From the NCBI GenBank assembly GCA_000504425.1, contig KI632513.1:1954045-2018044 (forward strand): a DNA stretch of 64,000 nucleotides. The letters run 5' to 3'. Position numbers and translations under genes: made by a program. Under the pieces are notes generated by a model. The model was not told the DNA's origin. It made no database searches and worked only from the letters and a program-made list of their open reading frames with translations. Origin of the DNA: Rhodopseudomonas palustris JSC-3b. Lineage in GTDB: Bacteria; Pseudomonadota; Alphaproteobacteria; Rhizobiales; Xanthobacteraceae. Positions 10,119-18,596 of this stretch are shown piece after piece (the stretch's first letter is position 1; each line of letters opens with the position of its first letter).

Positions 10119-11327
10119 ATGGGCGTCAGCGCTCCGCTTTTCTCACCCCTCCAACAGGATGACTCGATCGGTACGCCGGATTCGCGCGAGTGGTCGATTC
10201 GGATGCGGCGGGCGCGGCAGCGTCGCACCATGCTCGACCTGATCGCGCTCAGCTATCTGGTCGATTCCGGCTTGTTGCTGATCTACGGCCTGGCCGGCGT
10301 GATTCCGATCGCGGCCGGCCTGGGGCTCGCGGCCTGCGGCCTGACCGCGGTCGCCGGCTATCGGGTGATCCTGGCTGCGGGCATCTGTTCCCGCTGGCCG
10401 GAACATGTTTGGGTGATCCCGCAGATCATCATTCATTCGGCGGTGCTGGTCGCGTTCGCCTGGGTGTATCCCGAGGTCGGCTTCCTATTCATGTGCTCGT
10501 TGTTCGTGATGTGCAGCTTCGCTGCGCTGCGCGCGACGCTGCGCGAGGCCATCATCGACTGGTCCTTGATCGCGCTGGCGGTCGGCGCGTTGCTGATGTT
10601 CGCCGATCGGCCGCTGTCGCTGCCGCAAAACACCGGATTTGAACGCTTCATCGCGGTGGTGGTGCTGATCTCCGCATTTGGACGCAGCCTTTATCTCGGC
10701 ACGCTGTCGGCGGCGCTGCGCGACAAGCTGTATCGGCGCAGCGTCGAGCTGAAGCAGGCCTATGACAAGATCGAAGAACTGGCCGAGCTGGACGAACTGA
10801 CCGGCGCACTGAACCGGCGCAGCATCATGCGCATGCTTGATGATCATCTGGTCAGCGCCCGGCGCAGCGGCGAGCCCTTGTCGATCGCGCTGATCGACCT
10901 CGACTGGTTCAAGCGCATCAACGACGTGTTTGGCCATCCGACCGGCGACGAGGTGCTCAAAACCTTTGCGATCTCGATCTTCGCCAATATCCGCACCGCC
11001 GACCGCTTTGGCCGCTATGGCGGCGAGGAGTTTTTGCTGATCCTGCCGCAGACCGCGCAGCCCGACGCCGCGTTCATTCTGGAACGGCTGCGGATGATCG
11101 TCGGCGATCTCGATTGGAGCGCGTTCTCCGACGGCATGCAGGTGACGCTGTCGGCTGGCATTGCCACGCTGGCGCGAGATGAAACGCCCGAAGCGCTGCT
11201 GGCGCGCGCCGACGCCGCGCTGTACCAGGCCAAGGAACTCGGCCGTAACCGCATCGCGCTGGCGACCAGCGTCGCCGATGCCGACTGTGCGGCCTGCCCG
11301 CCCCCTTACACCAGGATTGACGCATGA
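10119..11327 (+). CDS. Membrane-bound diguanylate cyclase (GGDEF)
   Basis: About 402 residues. The N-terminal half has roughly five to six hydrophobic spans (e.g. LIALSYLVDSGLLLIYGLAGVI, FIAVVVLISAFGRSLYLG), then a coiled linker (VELKQAYDKIEELAELDELTGALNRR) and a GGDEF domain. The active motif is GGEEF near residue 301 (RYGGEEFLLILP). An RTAD sequence five residues before it fits the RxxD inhibitory site, so product feedback is likely. It should make c-di-GMP. The ATG at 10119 follows a GGCAGG ribosome site; a GTG at 10089 is the alternative. The stop overlaps the DUF2336 start (ATGA). Confidence 0.9.
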   Translation: MGVSAPLFSPLQQDDSIGTPDSREWSIRMRRARQRRTMLDLIALSYLVDSGLLLIYGLAGVIPIAAGLGLAACGLTAVAGYRVILAAGICSRWPEHVWVIPQIIIHSAVLVAFAWVYPEVGFLFMCSLFVMCSFAALRATLREAIIDWSLIALAVGALLMFADRPLSLPQNTGFERFIAVVVLISAFGRSLYLGTLSAALRDKLYRRSVELKQAYDKIEELAELDELTGALNRRSIMRMLDDHLVSARRSGEPLSIALIDLDWFKRINDVFGHPTGDEVLKTFAISIFANIRTADRFGRYGGEEFLLILPQTAQPDAAFILERLRMIVGDLDWSAFSDGMQVTLSAGIATLARDETPEALLARADAALYQAKELGRNRIALATSVADADCAACPPPYTRIDA

Positions 11328-12436
11328 GGGGCAAAGCCAACTCGGCCGACAGTCTGCTCGACGAGCTGCAAAACACCTTGGCCCATGGCACGGTGGCGCG
11401 GCGCGTTGAAACTTTGCGCCGCGTGACCGACCTCTTTATCGAAGGCGCCGTCGAATATTCCGACGAACAGATCGAGCTGTTCGACGACGTGTTCAAATGC
11501 CTGGTGCTGCATATCGAGTCCAAGGCCAAGGTGCTGCTCGCCGAACGGCTGGCGCCGCTTGGCAAGGCACCGCCGCGCATCATTCATCATCTGGCGTTCG
11601 ACGATCATCTCGCGGTCGCCGGTCCGGTGTTGTCACAATCGCCGCAGCTCGACGACAAGACGCTGATCGAGAATGCCCGCCGCAAAAGCCAGGGCCATAT
11701 GCTGGCGATCTCGAAGCGCACCGCGCTCAGCGGTGAAGTCACCGAGGTGCTGGTCGAGCTGGGCAACCATGAAGTGGTGCACAGCACCGTCAATAATCCC
11801 GGCGCGCAGTTTTCGGCGAAGGGCTATGCCAAGCTCGCCGAACGCGTCGAGAATGAAGACGAGCTGGTCAGCCTGGTTGGTGTGGTCGCCTCGATGCCGC
11901 GCCATCATTATCTGAAGCTGGTCGCCAAGGCCTCGGCCTCGGTGCGGGCCCGGCTTGAAGCCGCTAATCCGCAGGCCGCCACCGAAATCGCCACCGCGGT
12001 GCGCGAGATCGGCCAGCGCGCCCGCTCGCCCAAGGTCGCGAGCGAGGAGACCACCATTGCCCGCGGTCTGGTGCGCTCGCTCTATGAAGACGGCCGGCTC
12101 GATGATGCCATGGTGTACAGCTTCGCGTCCGGTGGCAAATTCGACGAGACCAATGCCGCGATCGCCTGCCTCGCCAAAGTTTCGGTGTCGATCGCCGAGA
12201 ACATGATCGTGCAGGCGCGTGCCGAGGGCGTGATGATCCTCGCCAAGGTCGCCGGCCTGACCTGGCCCACCGTGGAAGCGATCATCCGGCTGCGTGACGA
12301 ACTGTCCGGCATGCCGCCGCCGGAACTCGATGCCTGCCGGTCCACCTATGAACATCTGCGCGCCTCGACCGCGCAGCAGGTGCTGCGGTTTCACCGCATG
12401 CAGCAGGAAAGCGGCCGCGCCGCCCCGGCGGCGTAA
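11324..12436 (+). CDS. DUF2336 domain protein
   Basis: A 370-residue soluble, largely helical protein that I recognise as DUF2336-like. Visible features are HEAT-like helical pairs such as LLAERLAPLGKAPPRIIHHLAFDDHLAVAGPVLSQSP, then LEN/HEVVHSTVNNPGAQFSAKGYAKL, which are typical of the family. It starts inside the stop of the diguanylate cyclase gene (ATGA), so the two are translationally coupled. That suggests a role in the same c-di-GMP signalling step, but the molecular function is not known. Confidence 0.85.
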   Translation: MRGKANSADSLLDELQNTLAHGTVARRVETLRRVTDLFIEGAVEYSDEQIELFDDVFKCLVLHIESKAKVLLAERLAPLGKAPPRIIHHLAFDDHLAVAGPVLSQSPQLDDKTLIENARRKSQGHMLAISKRTALSGEVTEVLVELGNHEVVHSTVNNPGAQFSAKGYAKLAERVENEDELVSLVGVVASMPRHHYLKLVAKASASVRARLEAANPQAATEIATAVREIGQRARSPKVASEETTIARGLVRSLYEDGRLDDAMVYSFASGGKFDETNAAIACLAKVSVSIAENMIVQARAEGVMILAKVAGLTWPTVEAIIRLRDELSGMPPPELDACRSTYEHLRASTAQQVLRFHRMQQESGRAAPAA

Positions 12437-12554
12437 GCGCGCGGGCCGCCGCGGTTTTGCCCCGAACGACCCAGTTTGCCCTTGTTTTCGCCGTGCTGAG
12501 GTCACCAGGCCTCGGTTAGGTCCGGCCCCGGGACTGGCAACCGGGGAGATCGTC

Positions 12555-13160
12555 ATGTCAGTTACGACCCGCTTCGCCTTGGCGCTTGCAGCTGGGCTGT
12601 GGATCGGTGTGGGGGGCCTTGCGCTCAGCGGCGCCGTCAATCCGGCATCGGCCGCACCCGCCGTCAGTAAACAGCAGGCAGCGACAGCCACCCCGAGCGA
12701 GGGGCGCAAGCGCACGGCCTCGCGCAGTGCCGCCAAATCCGCAAACAAATCCGCAGCCAAACCCGCGGCAGCAGCCGCAGCGGCGGCAAGTGCAGCGGCT
12801 GCAAGTGCGGCGGCCGGTGCGGCCACAGCGGCAACGCCGGCTCCGGCGCTTTCCGAAGCGGTCGCCAATGCCCATGCCCAGATGGCGGAGCCGCGCAGCC
12901 CCGCGGCCGATGCCGCGCCAGCGGCTCAATCCGAGCCTGCACTCGCCGAGGCCGAGGTGGTGGCCTCCGACCAGCTCAATGAACTCGACCGCCAGGCCGG
13001 CGCGCAATCACCGCCGCAGCAGCATGGCACCGCCGCCGTTGCGCAGCCCGCCGCCGGAACCGGCACGCTGTGGGACAAGACCTCGTTGATCGGCAAGATT
13101 TTTATCGCCTTTGGCGCCCTGCTCACGGCGGCTTCGGCGGCACGGCTGGCGATCGCCTGA
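12555..13160 (+). CDS. Ala-rich exported/membrane protein of unknown function
   Basis: A 201-residue protein. It starts at the ATG at 12555 behind a GGGGAG ribosome site; longer versions of the frame read antisense-like sequence. An N-terminal signal sequence or anchor ([26 protein letters not shown]) is followed by a low-complexity Ala/Lys/Pro-rich region (~residues 40-150). A C-terminal hydrophobic span, [25 protein letters not shown], completes it. The low complexity gives no homology clue. It could span the periplasm between two membrane contacts. Confidence 0.68.
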   Translation: MSVTTRFALALAAGLWIGVGGLALSGAVNPASAAPAVSKQQAATATPSEGRKRTASRSAAKSANKSAAKPAAAAAAAASAAAASAAAGAATAATPAPALSEAVANAHAQMAEPRSPAADAAPAAQSEPALAEAEVVASDQLNELDRQAGAQSPPQQHGTAAVAQPAAGTGTLWDKTSLIGKIFIAFGALLTAASAARLAIA

Positions 13161-13266
13161 GCGGCGGGAGCTCGCGCCGGGGTGGCAGCGGCGGCGCGCT
13201 GCCTCCCCCTTGATGCCGGCAGCGCCAGCGGGCAGATTGCCGCCCTCATTTAGAGTGCGGGGTCCA

Positions 13267-14046
13267 ATGAACAACTACGAATATCTGATCGTCGAACGCC
13301 AGGCTGCCGTCGGCCTGATCCGTCTCAACCGCCCGAAAATGCTGAACGCGCTGTCATTTGGCGTTTTTCGTGAGATCGCGACCGCGATCGACGAATTGGA
13401 AGCCGATGACGCGATCGGCTGTATCGTGCTGACCGGCAACGAAAAGGCCTTCGCCGCCGGCGCCGATATCAAGGAAATGCAGCCCAAGACCTTCATCGAC
13501 ATGTTCAACGCCGATTTCCACACGATCGGCGGCAACCGTGTCACCACCTGCCGCAAGCCGACCATTGCTGCGGTATCCGGCTATGCGCTGGGCGGCGGCT
13601 GCGAACTGGCGATGATGTGCGACTTCATCATTGCTTCCGATACCGCCAAGTTCGGCCAGCCGGAAATCACGCTCGGCACGATTCCGGGCATCGGCGGCAC
13701 CCAGCGCCTGACCCGGGCGATCGGCAAGGCCAAGGCCATGGATCTGTGCCTGACCGGGCGGATGATGGACGCCGCCGAAGCCGAGCGCGCCGGGCTGGTG
13801 AGCCGGGTCGTGCCGGCCGACAAGCTGATGGAAGAGACCATGGCGGCGGCCGAAAAGATCGCGGCGATGTCGCGGCCCGCGGCGGCGATGGCCAAGGATG
13901 CGGTGAACCGCGCCTTTGAAACCACGCTGTCGGAAGGCATGAGCGTCGAGCGCGACCTGTTCCACGCCACCTTCGCGCTGGAAGACCGTGCCGAAGGCAT
14001 GACGGCCTTCATCGAAAAGCGGCCGGCCCAGATCCGCCACCGCTAA
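13267..14046 (+). CDS. Enoyl-CoA hydratase
   Basis: A 259-residue crotonase-family enoyl-CoA hydratase, expected to hydrate trans-2-enoyl-CoA in fatty acid or amino acid breakdown. The oxyanion-hole blocks [11 protein letters not shown] and [13 protein letters not shown] are present. The two catalytic glutamates fit at CELAMM (~120) and [19 protein letters not shown] (~140). The length is standard. The ATG at 13267 gives the normal N-terminus [12 protein letters not shown]. No partner beta-oxidation gene is adjacent. Confidence 0.94.
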   Translation: MNNYEYLIVERQAAVGLIRLNRPKMLNALSFGVFREIATAIDELEADDAIGCIVLTGNEKAFAAGADIKEMQPKTFIDMFNADFHTIGGNRVTTCRKPTIAAVSGYALGGGCELAMMCDFIIASDTAKFGQPEITLGTIPGIGGTQRLTRAIGKAKAMDLCLTGRMMDAAEAERAGLVSRVVPADKLMEETMAAAEKIAAMSRPAAAMAKDAVNRAFETTLSEGMSVERDLFHATFALEDRAEGMTAFIEKRPAQIRHR

Positions 14047-14177
14047 CCGCCAACGCTCTGCGCGCCGCCCGGTCGGTTCGATCCGAAGCGACTGGGTTGG
14101 CGGCTCAATGACGGCGGCACCGCCGCCGTCAGCGCCGCGCATCAGCAGGCACAGTCTCTCAAGGTCGTATCAATCAC

Positions 14178-14267
14178 CGTCATACCCGCGCTTGTCGCGG
14201 GTATGACGTCTTGAAATCGCTGCAAGATCAAAGACATCGATGGGCCGGGACGAGCCCGGCCATGTCG
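14178..14267. repeat. Palindromic repeat family A, copy 2
   Basis: Two short hairpins, CATACCCGCGCTTGTCGCGG/GTATG and GGCCGGGACGAGCCCGGCC, are joined by a GCAAGATCAAAGACATCGATG core. The core and right arm match the copy inside dnaE2. It sits in the gap after the enoyl-CoA hydratase gene. Confidence 0.82.
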
Positions 14268-14313
14268 TGCGGAGTGGTTGGTATCAATCGTCGCGTATCT
14301 CAACCGCGAAAAT

Positions 14314-14610
14314 TCAGCAGGCTTCCGGCAGATCGGTGCCCGAATGGCTGACCGGCGCCGCGCGATCGTCCAGGCCGCCGCCCGGCCGGGCCGGCTTTGG
14401 CGGGAACATCGGCAGCCGCCGCGCCGTGTTGCGCTTGTCGATCTCGCTGAGCACATGGCCGGTGGCGACGCAGATGAAATGCTGCTTCGAGCACGCCAGA
14501 CAGGTCACCAGCTCATAGGTCTCGCGATCGCCGGACCAATACTCCTTGGGGAGCCAGGCCTGCGTCATCAACCCGCTTTGGGGACAGCGATACACGAACA
14601 AGGATGACAT
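14314..14610 (-). CDS. Small conserved protein with Cys pairs (possible zinc ribbon)
   Basis: 98 residues. The conserved-looking part is the first ~55: VYRCPQSGLMTQAWLPKEY, then YELVTCLACSKQHFICVATGHVL. It carries one Cys in a CPxSG turn and a CLAC pair, resembling a small family I recall from Bradyrhizobium with RCP...G and CxxC...H features. The remaining ~40 residues look like non-conserved tail. The zinc ribbon is inferred, because only three well-placed cysteines are clear. Function unknown. Confidence 0.68.
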   Translation of the reverse strand: MSSLFVYRCPQSGLMTQAWLPKEYWSGDRETYELVTCLACSKQHFICVATGHVLSEIDKRNTARRLPMFPPKPARPGGGLDDRAAPVSHSGTDLPEAC

Positions 14611-14841
14611 GGTGCCAACCTAGGCATCGGCGGCCAGACCCCGATTGACTTAAGTCAAACCGCGGCTGCGCTGATTTGACGCCGCCGCCCGCGCGGCGCT
14701 GGAACCAGCCCGGGGAAGAAGCCGCCCGCCCCGCCGCTGCGCGGCCCGCATCCGCGTGATGCTCGTACTCGTACCAGCTATCTGATTGATTCAATTTTAG
14801 GCCGCACGCCCCACATTACCCGTGATGACCATCTGGTCGGC

Positions 14842-17016
14842 GTGACCGAGACCTATGATGAAATTCCTGCGGAACGACAGTACGGGCATCTGATGAGGCA
14901 ACCTGCCCCGCTCGGCACCACCTCCGAAACCGAGGCGCTGCGCCGCGCAGCACACCGGCTGGCGTTGACGGTTGCGCTGCTGATCGCGATCGGCGGCCCG
15001 GCGCTGGCGATCGGCGCGTTCATGCTGGTGAGTCTGGATCGCTGGCCATTGTGGCTGTCGCCGCCGCAAGCGCTGTTGATGATCGCGCTGCTTAGCGTGC
15101 TGAGCGGCCTCGCGATCTACGCGGTGATCCGCAAGGTGGCGCTACAGACCATCACCAGCACCTTGCAGCAGATGACGACCAAGCATCATGACATGATGGT
15201 CAGCCTATCTGTGCTGAGCGAGCAGAATTGCGCGCTGGTGGCGCAGGAGCAGGCGCTGCGCGCGGCCGAGGTAGCCCTTGAGCAGCGGACCGCACAGCTG
15301 CGCGACGCGCAGCGGCTCGGCCAGATCGGCGATTGGAGCTATCGGATTGGCGATGCCGAGATGTGGTGCTCCGACGAACTCAAGCAGTTGCTCGGCTATG
15401 ATCCGGAGCGGTTCGTCGCGACCCGCACGGCGGTGATGGCGCTGCATGTCGGCGACAGTGCCCGACAGGTGCTGACCTCGCAGGCGCAAGTGATGCGAAC
15501 CGGCGACATCCACTCGGTTGACGTCAAGCTGCGGCGCGGCGACGGCACGATCGGCGACTTCGCCGTCACCAGCAAGGCGCTGATCGATGGCGATGGCCGG
15601 GTAATCGGTTTCAGCGGCACCATTCAGGATATTTCGGCGCGTAAGGCCGCCGAGGGGCAGCTCGCCCGGCTGGCGTTCTTTGATCCGCTCACCGGATTGG
15701 CCAACCGCACCTCATTCAATCGTGAGACCGCCGAGCTGCTGCGGCGCAGCCGGCGCTCTGGACAACCTGCGGCGCTGCTGCTGCTCGATCTCGACGGTTT
15801 TGAGGAGATCAACGATACGCTCGGCCACGCCGCCGCCAATGAATTGCTGGCCAAGGCCGCAGAACGAATTGCCGGCACCGCCGGCGCCAAAGCGATCGTG
15901 TCGCGGCTCGATGGCGATCAATTCGGCGTGCTGCTCGGCGCGGCCAGCCTGCCGGAAGCCGAGCTGATCGCCAATGCGCTGATCACCGCGATCACCGTGC
16001 CGATCGAGCTAGAGCGCGGCGAAGTCAGCGTCACGACCAGCATCGGGATCGCGGCGCTGCCGCGCGACGGCATCACCTTCACCGACCTGCTGCGCGCCGC
16101 CGATCTCGCACGACACAACGCCAAGGCTTCCGGCCGCGGCATCGTCAAAGTGTTCGAGCCGGGCATGAGCGCCGCTGTGCAGCAACTGATCGCGCTCGGC
16201 CACGATTTGCGGCAGGCACTCGACGGCGGCGCCGGCTTGCAGGTGCAGTATCAGCCGCAGATTGCGCTGGCCACGCAGCGCGTGGTCGCGCATGCCGCGC
16301 AGGCTTATTGGGATCATCCAACAGCCGGCGCGCAGTCGCATCGCCAACTGATCGCGATCGCTGAAAATAGCGGTCTTGGCTGCGAGTTCGGCCTGTGGCT
16401 GCTGCGCGAAGCTGCCGTCCAGGGTGCGATCTGGGCCGAGCGCGGCGAGCCGCGCATGATGGCGGTCGAAGTGCTGGCCGCGCAGCTGCTCCGCAGCGAC
16501 TTCGTCGATGAGGTGTCGCAGATTCTGGAGCTGAGCGGACTGCCACCGCATCTGCTGTGCTTGGAGCTGGCAGCCGACGCGCTCAACGATCAGCAGGCCG
16601 AGCGGATCGAAACGTTGCTAAGCCAATTGAAGCGGCTCGACGTCGGATTGCGGCTGAACGGCTTTGGCACTGATACCTATTCGATCCGGCAGCTTGGGCA
16701 CCTGCCGCTCGACAGCCTCGCGATCGACCCACAATTTCTGCACAACATCGAGGAGACCGAACGGGCGCGGCAGGCGCTGCAAGGCATCATCGCCCTGGCG
16801 CACAGCCTGGGCCTGACCGTGCTGATGCCGGATGTCGACCATGTCGCGCATGCCGATATTCTCACCGAACTCGGCTGCGATCTCGCGCATGGGCCGCATT
16901 TCACGCCGGCGCTATTCGCCCCCGCCGCATCGCGCTTCGCAGCCGAACGCGACGCGCTGGCGCGCCGTGCCGCACAGAGCAAGACCGACGAGCCGCGTCG
17001 CTCCAGCGCCTGCTGA
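14842..17016 (+). CDS. PAS-GGDEF-EAL protein with degenerate catalytic motifs
   Basis: 724 residues. Two membrane spans (~residues 40-64 and 73-94) are followed by a coiled segment (~105-155), a PAS domain (RLGQIGDWSYRIGDAEMWCSDELKQLLGYDPERF), a GGDEF domain and an EAL domain. The GGDEF signature is DGDQF (~residue 354). The EAL signature position reads AHAAQAYWDHP (~482), and the later catalytic EGVE position reads LMPDVD (~660). Neither cyclase nor phosphodiesterase activity is expected, so c-di-GMP or protein sensing is likelier. The start GTG at 14842 is uncertain; an ATG at 14890 is possible. Confidence 0.88.
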   Translation: MTETYDEIPAERQYGHLMRQPAPLGTTSETEALRRAAHRLALTVALLIAIGGPALAIGAFMLVSLDRWPLWLSPPQALLMIALLSVLSGLAIYAVIRKVALQTITSTLQQMTTKHHDMMVSLSVLSEQNCALVAQEQALRAAEVALEQRTAQLRDAQRLGQIGDWSYRIGDAEMWCSDELKQLLGYDPERFVATRTAVMALHVGDSARQVLTSQAQVMRTGDIHSVDVKLRRGDGTIGDFAVTSKALIDGDGRVIGFSGTIQDISARKAAEGQLARLAFFDPLTGLANRTSFNRETAELLRRSRRSGQPAALLLLDLDGFEEINDTLGHAAANELLAKAAERIAGTAGAKAIVSRLDGDQFGVLLGAASLPEAELIANALITAITVPIELERGEVSVTTSIGIAALPRDGITFTDLLRAADLARHNAKASGRGIVKVFEPGMSAAVQQLIALGHDLRQALDGGAGLQVQYQPQIALATQRVVAHAAQAYWDHPTAGAQSHRQLIAIAENSGLGCEFGLWLLREAAVQGAIWAERGEPRMMAVEVLAAQLLRSDFVDEVSQILELSGLPPHLLCLELAADALNDQQAERIETLLSQLKRLDVGLRLNGFGTDTYSIRQLGHLPLDSLAIDPQFLHNIEETERARQALQGIIALAHSLGLTVLMPDVDHVAHADILTELGCDLAHGPHFTPALFAPAASRFAAERDALARRAAQSKTDEPRRSSAC

Positions 17017-17060
17017 GAGTGCAGCCGCAGGACTACCAGATCGTCAGACTAACCAGATCG

Positions 17061-18449
17061 TCAGTCCCAGCGCGGCGGATGGCTGCCGAGCGGCATCGCT
17101 GGTCTCATCCATGCTGCCGGCGTCGCCGACAAATCGGCGGCGTGCCGCACCGCTTCCAGTTCACCAAAGCCAGACGGCAAGCGCTGCAACAGCGGCGCGA
17201 TCGTGTCGCGGGTGATGTCCGGCGCCGCCAGCCCCTGCGGCAGCCTGCCCATGTCCCACAGCCATTGCCCGGTGCGCGCCAGCGATACTTCGACATGCCA
17301 GCTGCCGCCTTCGCGCGCCTGCCGTGCGCGCGCCATCATCGCGCCAGCGGCCATCAGATAGCCGGTGGCGTGATCGAGGATCTGCATCGGTAATTCTTTG
17401 GGGCCGTTGCTAGCTGCCGCCTGCCCTTCGGCGTGATTGAAGCCGGTCGCACATTGCACCAGCGAGTCAAAGCCGCGCCGCTGTGCCCATGGCCCGCTGC
17501 GGCCATAGGCCGAGAGCGACACATAGACCAGGCCAGGCGACAGCTCTGCCGCCTGCTGCGGCGAGAAGCCGAGCGCGGCCAGCGCGCCGGGCCGATAGCC
17601 TTGCGACACAATATCGGCGCCGCGGATCAGCTCGCGAAAAGTCTGCTGGCCTTCTGCAGTTCGAAGCTCGACAAAGCTCGACAGCTTGCCGCGCCCGGTG
17701 TCGATCGTCAGCCAGGGGATCGCGGGCAGCGCCGCGCTCGAGATCAACATCACCTCGGCGCCATGCGCCGCCAGCGTGCGCCCGGCCACCGGCCCGGCGA
17801 TCACCCGCGACAGATCAAGGACGCGCAGCCCGGCGAGCGGCCGCTCGCCAACCGGCCATGGTTTCGGCGCGGCATCGCCGATCCTGGTGATCTCGATCAG
17901 CGGCAGCGCCGCCACCGCGGCTGCCTGCGGCAAGGCTTGCCACTGATCGCGCGAGCGCATCAGCGCAACGACGCCGCCAGCCTGATAGGCCGCGCTTTCA
18001 AACGCTTCGCCATCCCATTGCAGCAGCGCCGCCTGCACCGCCTCACGCTCCGGCGCGCATTGCAGCACGCGGGTGATAGCGTCGCGATGATGCGGAAAAT
18101 TGGTATGCAGCCGTACAAAGCCGTTTTGGCCGACGCGATAGACGCCCGCGAGCGGGTCCCACATCGGCGGCGGCGGCTGATCGTTGCAGCGCAGATAGCG
18201 CTCCGAGCGGCATTCCACCGCGGCGTGACGCTGATCGACCGTGACGCGCTGGCGCTGACCGCTGCGCAGCCGCCACAGCTCGGCAGCGGCGAGCCCGGAC
18301 GCCGCGATCGATACCTGCGCCGCGGCATCGACACGGAATGACGACGGCAATTGCGGCTCATCGCCGGTCAGCGTCACTTGGTCAAGCGCGGCCGCATCGC
18401 CGCCCAGCACGGCCCAAAGATCGGCAAGCAGCTCGCGGGGCGATGGCAT
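17061..18449 (-). CDS. Class III CoA-transferase (CaiB/BaiF family)
   Basis: A 462-residue CoA-transferase of family III, which moves CoA between carboxylic acids through an aspartyl-CoA intermediate. The family core starts near residue 200 (PLAGLRVLDLSRVIAGPVAGRTLAAHGAEVMLI), with the GYRPGALAALGF block. The likely catalytic Asp is in MQILDHATGYLMA. The ~190 residues ahead look like a divergent duplicated half. The ATG at 18449 (MPSPRELLADLW) is preferred over a longer frame from 18542. The substrate is unknown and no dehydrogenase neighbour narrows it. Confidence 0.85.
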   Translation of the reverse strand: MPSPRELLADLWAVLGGDAAALDQVTLTGDEPQLPSSFRVDAAAQVSIAASGLAAAELWRLRSGQRQRVTVDQRHAAVECRSERYLRCNDQPPPPMWDPLAGVYRVGQNGFVRLHTNFPHHRDAITRVLQCAPEREAVQAALLQWDGEAFESAAYQAGGVVALMRSRDQWQALPQAAAVAALPLIEITRIGDAAPKPWPVGERPLAGLRVLDLSRVIAGPVAGRTLAAHGAEVMLISSAALPAIPWLTIDTGRGKLSSFVELRTAEGQQTFRELIRGADIVSQGYRPGALAALGFSPQQAAELSPGLVYVSLSAYGRSGPWAQRRGFDSLVQCATGFNHAEGQAAASNGPKELPMQILDHATGYLMAAGAMMARARQAREGGSWHVEVSLARTGQWLWDMGRLPQGLAAPDITRDTIAPLLQRLPSGFGELEAVRHAADLSATPAAWMRPAMPLGSHPPRWD

Positions 18450-18596
18450 GGTGCGTGGTGTCCTCTGTGCCGGTCTATTCGGTATCGATGGTGATGCAGG
18501 ATGAATGGCCAGATCAAACCCGGCAAGAAGGAAGTCCAACACCGCGCCCGCTCATTGGCTGGATCGCTGCGCGTCTTGCCAGGACGAGCAGCCGTT

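Noticed and set aside
14060..14100. GGTTCGATCC as a tRNA T-loop
   Set aside because: No acceptor, D or anticodon stems could be folded around it.
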